Assembly (NCBI GenBank): GCA_036939755.1
Contig: JALLAZ010001018.1
Span: forward strand, 1 to 10,735
DNA length: 10,735 nucleotides
Direction of reading: 5' to 3'
Origin: Stephanodiscus triporus
Taxonomy: Eukaryota > Bacillariophyta > Thalassiosirophyceae > Thalassiosirales > Thalassiosiraceae
The notes under the pieces were generated by a model, which made no database searches, was not told the DNA's origin, and saw only the letters and a list, made by a program, of their open reading frames with translations. Below are positions 7,279-10,735 of this stretch, one piece after another. A program made the translations under genes and the position numbers. The number at the start of each line of letters is the position of its first letter. Positions within the stretch are counted from its first letter, which is position 1.

Positions 7279-8994
7279 ATGGTGGGCGGAGGCAAGAGGA
7301 ACCGCCACAATCACAACAACAACAACCACGCCGGAAGCGGTCGCGGAGGCGGGGGCGGCGGCAGCAACAGGGGCGCCAGGCAGCAGCAGCTACATCATCC
7401 TCGGCAACAGCGACAACAACAGGACGAATCCGCGACGGGGAACAGCAATCGCTCCCCCCCGTCGTCCTCCTCATCCTCCACCACCACCGACCGTGACGAT
7501 TATGATGATCGTAACGTCAACGCCGAATTCGACGACGATTCCGTCGAGTCCGACGACGACGACGACGACGACGGCGATCCCCCCCCCGACTTATGTCAAC
7601 GGTTCTTCGGCGATCGGCTGTGCTCGAACTTCAACGTTTCGATCCTCGTGATCGCCGCGACTCTCCTGTTGCCCGCGATCGTTTGCATTCCCCGTCTCGC
7701 GCGGGAGCATCGGCGAGTCGGCGGCGGCGTCGTCTCCTTCCTCGCGGGACGTCAGCGACGGCCGATTGCGACGACGACGACGACCACGTCGACGACTACG
7801 ACTACGATGATGGGGGAGGCGGGCGGGGGAAGCGATCGTTCTCGTCGACGGGCGGGGGAGGAGGAGGAGGAGGATTCATACGAGGCGACGAGGGCGGGTA
7901 GGTCCGGTCGCGGCGGCGGCGGCGGCGGCAAGGGCAATGACGTTCCGGTCGGGAAGCCCCGGACGACGAACGCCGCCGCCGCCGGGGCGGGGACGCCCGT
8001 CGCCGTCGACTCGTCGACGACGTTCGCGGAAAAATACGACGACGACGACGGACGCCGTCCTCCTCCGTCCTCCGCCAGCATTTTCGGTCAGTCGACGACG
8101 ACGACTGCGTCGTCCTCGTCCGGGGGAGGAGATCGCGACGACATCCACCTTGTCTTACCCCCTCCATCCCGAATAACGATCCCGCCCGTATTGTGCCCCG
8201 ACGGCGAAACATACGGATACGACGATTGGCGCGACCTCCAAGATGCCGTGTCGGAGGCGAACGACAACGCCGCCATGGATTTCCTCCGCTGGAACGAGTA
8301 CCTGGCGGCGGCGGGAGGGCGGGACGACGACGACGACGACGACGACGACGGCCCTCCCGCGTATCGACCGCCGGATCCTTTCGTCATATGCCCGGGGGTG
8401 ACGCTGGGCAAAAGCGGTCGATACGGATCGTCGGTCGCCTCCCGACGCCGTCGATTCGGCGATTGGTCCTCCCCGACCGCGTGGGCGACGTACCTGTCGT
8501 CGTTCTTCCTGCCGTCGTCGTGGTGGACGACGATGCGACGACGACCGAGACGAACGCATCGACGACGACGGCGCTCCATGGGCGGGGGCGGGGGGAAGGG
8601 CTACGACGGCCCGATATTCGTGAACGCCGAGGACGTGATCATCGAGTGCGACATGTGCTCGATCGACAAGACGGGCACGCACGTGTCGTTCGGCCCGCAC
8701 GCGAAGAACGTCTTCGTCCTCTTCGCGCCGTCATCGATGGCGCTGCCCTGGGACGGCGCGACGGACGACGACATCATCGTCATCGTCGACGTGACGCCGC
8801 GGGACCGGCGATGGCGGCGACGCGGCACGTCGACGACGACGGCGACGACGGAGGAGGAGGAGGAGGATCGGGAGGATGGGACGATGGACGACGAGGTCGG
8901 CGGGGCGAATGCGTTGGAGGATGACGCGACGACCGTCGTCAACAGGACGACGACCGAGTTCGATAGGTTCATCTTCTTTTGCGGCGTGGCGTGA
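7279..8994 (+). CDS. Membrane-anchored protein with partial beta-helix-like domain
   Basis: 571 residues from the ATG at 7279 (METMVGG... reads MVGGGKRN at the start) to TGA. The frame is open back to a GTG at 7141, but the first in-frame ATG is 7279. Residues 1-115 are low complexity (Asn/His, Gln, Ser, then Asp7 before PPPDLCQRFFGDRLC). A membrane segment at about 117-140 (NFNVSILVIAATLLLPAIVC) is followed by RLAREHRR. After a Thr/Glu/Gly-rich linker, residues 305-480 hold PVLCPDGETYGYDDWRDLQD AVSEAND, DPFVICPGVTLGKSGRY, then GPIFVNAEDVIIECDMCS and HAKNVFV, interrupted by Asp9 and Arg-rich inserts. The order 'CPG-TL ... PIFVN-DNV-I-C ... K-V-V-GITF' resembles diatom secreted right-handed beta-helix (pectate-lyase-like) proteins. 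Where the next rung (RGITFRGA, present in the damaged copy at 9600) should follow, this gene instead runs 90 residues of D/E/R/T-rich sequence, so its C-terminus looks replaced. Charge around the membrane segment does not settle topology. Function unknown. Confidence 0.62.
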   Translation: MVGGGKRNRHNHNNNNHAGSGRGGGGGGSNRGARQQQLHHPRQQRQQQDESATGNSNRSPPSSSSSSTTTDRDDYDDRNVNAEFDDDSVESDDDDDDDGDPPPDLCQRFFGDRLCSNFNVSILVIAATLLLPAIVCIPRLAREHRRVGGGVVSFLAGRQRRPIATTTTTTSTTTTTMMGEAGGGSDRSRRRAGEEEEEDSYEATRAGRSGRGGGGGGKGNDVPVGKPRTTNAAAAGAGTPVAVDSSTTFAEKYDDDDGRRPPPSSASIFGQSTTTTASSSSGGGDRDDIHLVLPPPSRITIPPVLCPDGETYGYDDWRDLQDAVSEANDNAAMDFLRWNEYLAAAGGRDDDDDDDDDGPPAYRPPDPFVICPGVTLGKSGRYGSSVASRRRRFGDWSSPTAWATYLSSFFLPSSWWTTMRRRPRRTHRRRRRSMGGGGGKGYDGPIFVNAEDVIIECDMCSIDKTGTHVSFGPHAKNVFVLFAPSSMALPWDGATDDDIIVIVDVTPRDRRWRRRGTSTTTATTEEEEEDREDGTMDDEVGGANALEDDATTVVNRTTTEFDRFIFFCGVA

Positions 8995-9199
8995 GGCGCG
9001 GTTCGCTCTCCCGGAGATTTATTATCTCCCAATATATATGGGGACGTTGACGATGTGCGAGTGGCCGGGTGTGATCGATGGACTGTGTAATCAGCAATCG
9101 CTACACAGATGAAGAGTGTGAGGTAGTTATTCTTATTATAATAGTATTGAGGAATGCTATCTGCACCACCTCTCTGGTTTTATGCCATGCTGGTCTCGC
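8995..9199. other. Intergenic, more AT-rich, nothing recognised
   Basis: About 200 bases between the stop of the beta-helix-like gene and the damaged copy. Composition drops sharply from the GC-rich gene. It contains CAATATATATGGGG near 9029-9042, which could be a TATA-like element or simply AT-rich DNA. No coding or RNA signal stands out. Confidence 0.4.
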
Positions 9200-9832
9200 C
9201 TCGCTCGGAGTGGCGAGGGAACAACGCGGGCGCGGGTGGCGGCACGTCCACCACCACCGCCGGAGCCGTCGCCGATCTCAACTCGACGAGTCATGTGTCG
9301 TTCCATCGCTGCGTCATTGACGATGTCAAGCAGAATCCCAAGATGTCGGAGGCGAACGACAACGCCGCCATGCCGACGATGGGACGACGGCCGAGACAAG
9401 CGCATCGACGATGACGGCCCTCCATGGGCGGGGGCGGGGGGAAGGGCTACAACGGTCCGATATTCGTGAACGCCGAGGACGTGATAATTCGAGTGCGACA
9501 TGTGCTCGATCGACAAGACGGGCACGCACGTGTTGTTCGGCACGCACGTGTCATTCGGCCCGCACGTGTCATTCGGCCCGCACGCGAAGAATGTCCTCGT
9601 TCGCGGCATCACCTTCCGCGGCGCGACTACGTCCAGCTTTACGTTCCATCACCACGGCGCCGACGTCAGGCTTGTTGATTGCTACTGGCTTTACAACTCC
9701 GGCGGGACAGTAAGGAACGGTCCGCAGTACGGCGGTGGGAACGACGGAATGGGAGATGTCTTCCAAAAAGATATTTCAATGCATGAGGAATTGGGCGCAG
9801 CAGTCGCCATCCGACAAACAATTACTACTTGT
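9200..9832 (+). pseudogene. Broken, rearranged second copy of the beta-helix-like domain
   Basis: At about 9208-9335 one frame reads GAVADLNSTSHVSFHRCVID, a beta-helix-rung-like segment with no counterpart in the intact gene. At CCAAGATG (about 9336) it joins sequence homologous to 8237-8277 (SEANDNAAM). It then skips about 250 bases, resumes homology with about 8528 onward, and continues through GPIFVNAED to NVLVRGITFRGATTSSFTFH and GADVRLVDCYWLYNSGG. Compared with the upstream copy, CGA has become TGA (stop at 9412-9414), and GTGATCATCGAG has become GTGATAATTCGAG, a one-base insertion that shifts frame near 9487. The frame resumes at 9500 (MCSIDKTGTH). The nonsense change, frameshift and deletion argue for a pseudogene. 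It retains the rung (RGITF...DCYW) missing from the 7279-8994 gene. A mis-joined allele in the assembly is the main alternative. Confidence 0.72.
9521..9574 (+). repeat. Three 18-bp tandem units inside the damaged copy
   Basis: Units begin at 9521, 9539 and 9557, each of the form GGCMCGCACGTGTYRTTC, followed by a diverged GGCCCGCACGCGAAGAAT. They code for THVLFG / THVSFG / PHVSFG. The copy in the upstream gene has a single such unit before the PHAKN unit, so two extra units were gained here without shifting frame. Confidence 0.9.
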
Positions 9833-10493
9833 CCTACTGAAAGGCCCACTTTAGTCCCACGACTTCATTTCCCACAACTGCATGTCAATCTGCAAGTCCC
9901 ACAACTGCAACATCCACAATTGTATGTCCCATATCCATCCCCCCAACTGCGATGTACCACAACTACAAGTCCACTGCAACATCCACCTACTGAAAGGCCC
10001 ACTTTAGTCCCATGACTTCATCTCCCACAACTGCATGTCAAACTGCAAGTCCCACAACTGCAACATCCACAATTGCATGTTCCATATCCATCCCCACAAC
10101 TGCAAGTCCTAAGATTGCAAATTTCACAACTGCATGAACTACAACTCCAAGTCCACTGCAACATCCACAACCTCATGTCCCATATCCAGCCCCACAACTG
10201 CAAGTCCTAAGATTGCAAATTTCACCACTGCATGTACCACGACTGCAAGTCCCACAACTGCATCTCCCACATTCTGTCCCACAAATGCAAGTATCACAAC
10301 TGCAAGTCCCAAAACTGCGTCCAACTGCAAGTCCCAGAACATCACAACTGCAAATTCCACATATACAATGTTCCACAAATGCAAATCCCACAACTGACAT
10401 CCCGCAATCGCAAGTTCCATAACCGTATGGCCAATATTTAGCTTCACAACTGCAAGTCTCACAACTGCAAGTCTCACAACTGCAAGTTCCATC
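9833..10493. repeat. Degenerate 15-bp minisatellite with higher-order repeats
   Basis: The basic unit is close to CACAACTGCAAGTCC, in variable and decayed copies; the last three (10445, 10460, 10475) are nearly perfect. Larger periods are superimposed: CCTACTGAAAGGCCCACTTT occurs at 9833 and 9986 (period 153), and CCCCACAACTGCAAGTCCTA recurs about 98 bases apart near 10092 and 10190. One plus-strand frame reads TTASPTTASP, typical of the Thr/Ser/Pro linkers in algal wall proteins, so this may be the decayed linker of the pseudogene. The minus strand reads CSCGT repeats. Because 15 is a multiple of three, several frames stay open; none has a convincing start or end, so I call no gene. Confidence 0.85.
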
Positions 10494-10614
10494 AAGCTCA
10501 ACAACTGATCGTTATAGAACCTTTTCTTATTTCTTATATGTTGTGCATTGCAATTGGATTAATTCATGGCCTCATCAACTAACAAAAATTGCATGTTTTA
10601 ATTATTTTTCACAG
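10494..10614. other. AT-rich non-coding stretch before a candidate acceptor
   Basis: About 120 bases following the minisatellite, low in GC, without an open frame of note. It contains the branch-point-like AACTAAC and polypyrimidine stretch described for the next exon, and so may be the end of an intron. Confidence 0.4.
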
Positions 10615-10735
10615 GTGATCCATATTTTCAACTATTCAACCAACGATATAACTACTTCTTTATTTCTGCAAACACCAGGCATCCTACAAGCACTATGCAA
10701 AGATCTTCCAATCCTGTTGAGAAGGATGACTGTGG
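10615..10735 (+). CDS. Possible internal exon of an unidentified gene, runs off window
   Basis: A good 3' splice site precedes it: branch-like AACTAAC at 10577-10583, then a T-rich stretch ending TTTTTCACAG at 10614, about 32 bases after the branch A. From there one frame is open to the window end, reading DPYFQLFNQRYNYFFISA and continuing to SNPVEKDDCG. There is no family I recognise. The upstream exon is not visible; no clear GT donor stands out between the minisatellite and the branch point. It could equally be chance openness in 120 bases. Confidence 0.28.
   Translation, partial: MIHIFNYSTNDITTSLFLQTPGILQALCKDLPILLRRMTV

Noticed and set aside
7130..7651. 173-codon plus-strand frame overlapping the start of the 7279 gene
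   Set aside because: Thr/Pro low-complexity translation with no conserved motif; the alternative frame contains the membrane segment and CPG/PIFVN motifs.
8193..8924. 243-codon Arg-rich frame inside the beta-helix-like gene
   Set aside because: Out-of-frame reading of GC-rich triplets, no recognisable domain.
10018..10400. Cys-rich (CSCGT) minus-strand frames resembling metallothionein-like repeats
   Set aside because: Produced by reading the 15-bp minisatellite backwards; no stable boundaries, interrupted by decayed units, and other frames are equally open.
9833..10493. CRISPR-like array
   Set aside because: Units are contiguous and degenerate without unique spacers, in a eukaryotic context; it is a minisatellite.

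Overview
This is nuclear DNA of a eukaryotic alga, most likely a diatom, and possibly a centric one. Four things point that way. At the left edge is the tail of a BspA/DUF285-type surface repeat protein of the kind expanded in diatoms. There is a PP6-type SAPS-domain phosphatase subunit, a eukaryote-only family. Two membrane-anchored proteins look like diatom cell-surface or secretory proteins. Introns look short, and genes carry long Asp/Ser/Thr low-complexity stretches. There is no bacterial operon structure and no ribosome-binding sites; several apparent starts on long open frames are TTG or GTG and were moved to the first ATG.

Layout, left to right. 1-215 (+): 3' end of the BspA-like gene. 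264-5285 (-): one intronless 1673-residue SAPS-domain protein whose conserved blocks are spread between large acidic and serine-rich insertions; it converges on the first gene with 48 bases between stops. 5286-5723: its leader and promoter plus the 3' flank of the next gene. 5724-7007 (-): a 427-residue single-pass membrane protein with two tandem six-cysteine repeats on the far side of the membrane. 7008-7278: a short divergent promoter region with splice-like signals and a GA tract. 7279-8994 (+): a 571-residue single-pass membrane protein with part of a beta-helix-like domain. 9200-about 9832 (+): a broken, rearranged second copy of that domain with one nonsense change, one frameshift, a roughly 250-base deletion and an internal 18-bp expansion. 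9833-10493: a decayed 15-bp minisatellite with higher-order repeats. 10494-10735: AT-rich DNA with a convincing branch point and 3' splice site leading into a possible exon that leaves the window.

Base composition is patchy. About 3350-5285 and 7280-8990 are very GC-rich and full of GAC/GTC triplets, whereas about 264-3340, 5290-7140 and 9800-10735 are visibly more AT-rich. One boundary falls inside the SAPS reading frame. The GAC/GTC triplets contain no stop in any frame, so most long open frames on the opposite strand in these patches are by-products.

The genes do not form an obvious pathway. The SAPS protein is an intracellular phosphatase regulator; the other three recognisable units are surface or secretory-type proteins. 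The most notable observations are the two six-cysteine repeats, the complementary broken halves of the beta-helix gene, an antisense frame beginning with a diatom-like plastid-targeting presequence, and the composition boundary inside the SAPS gene.
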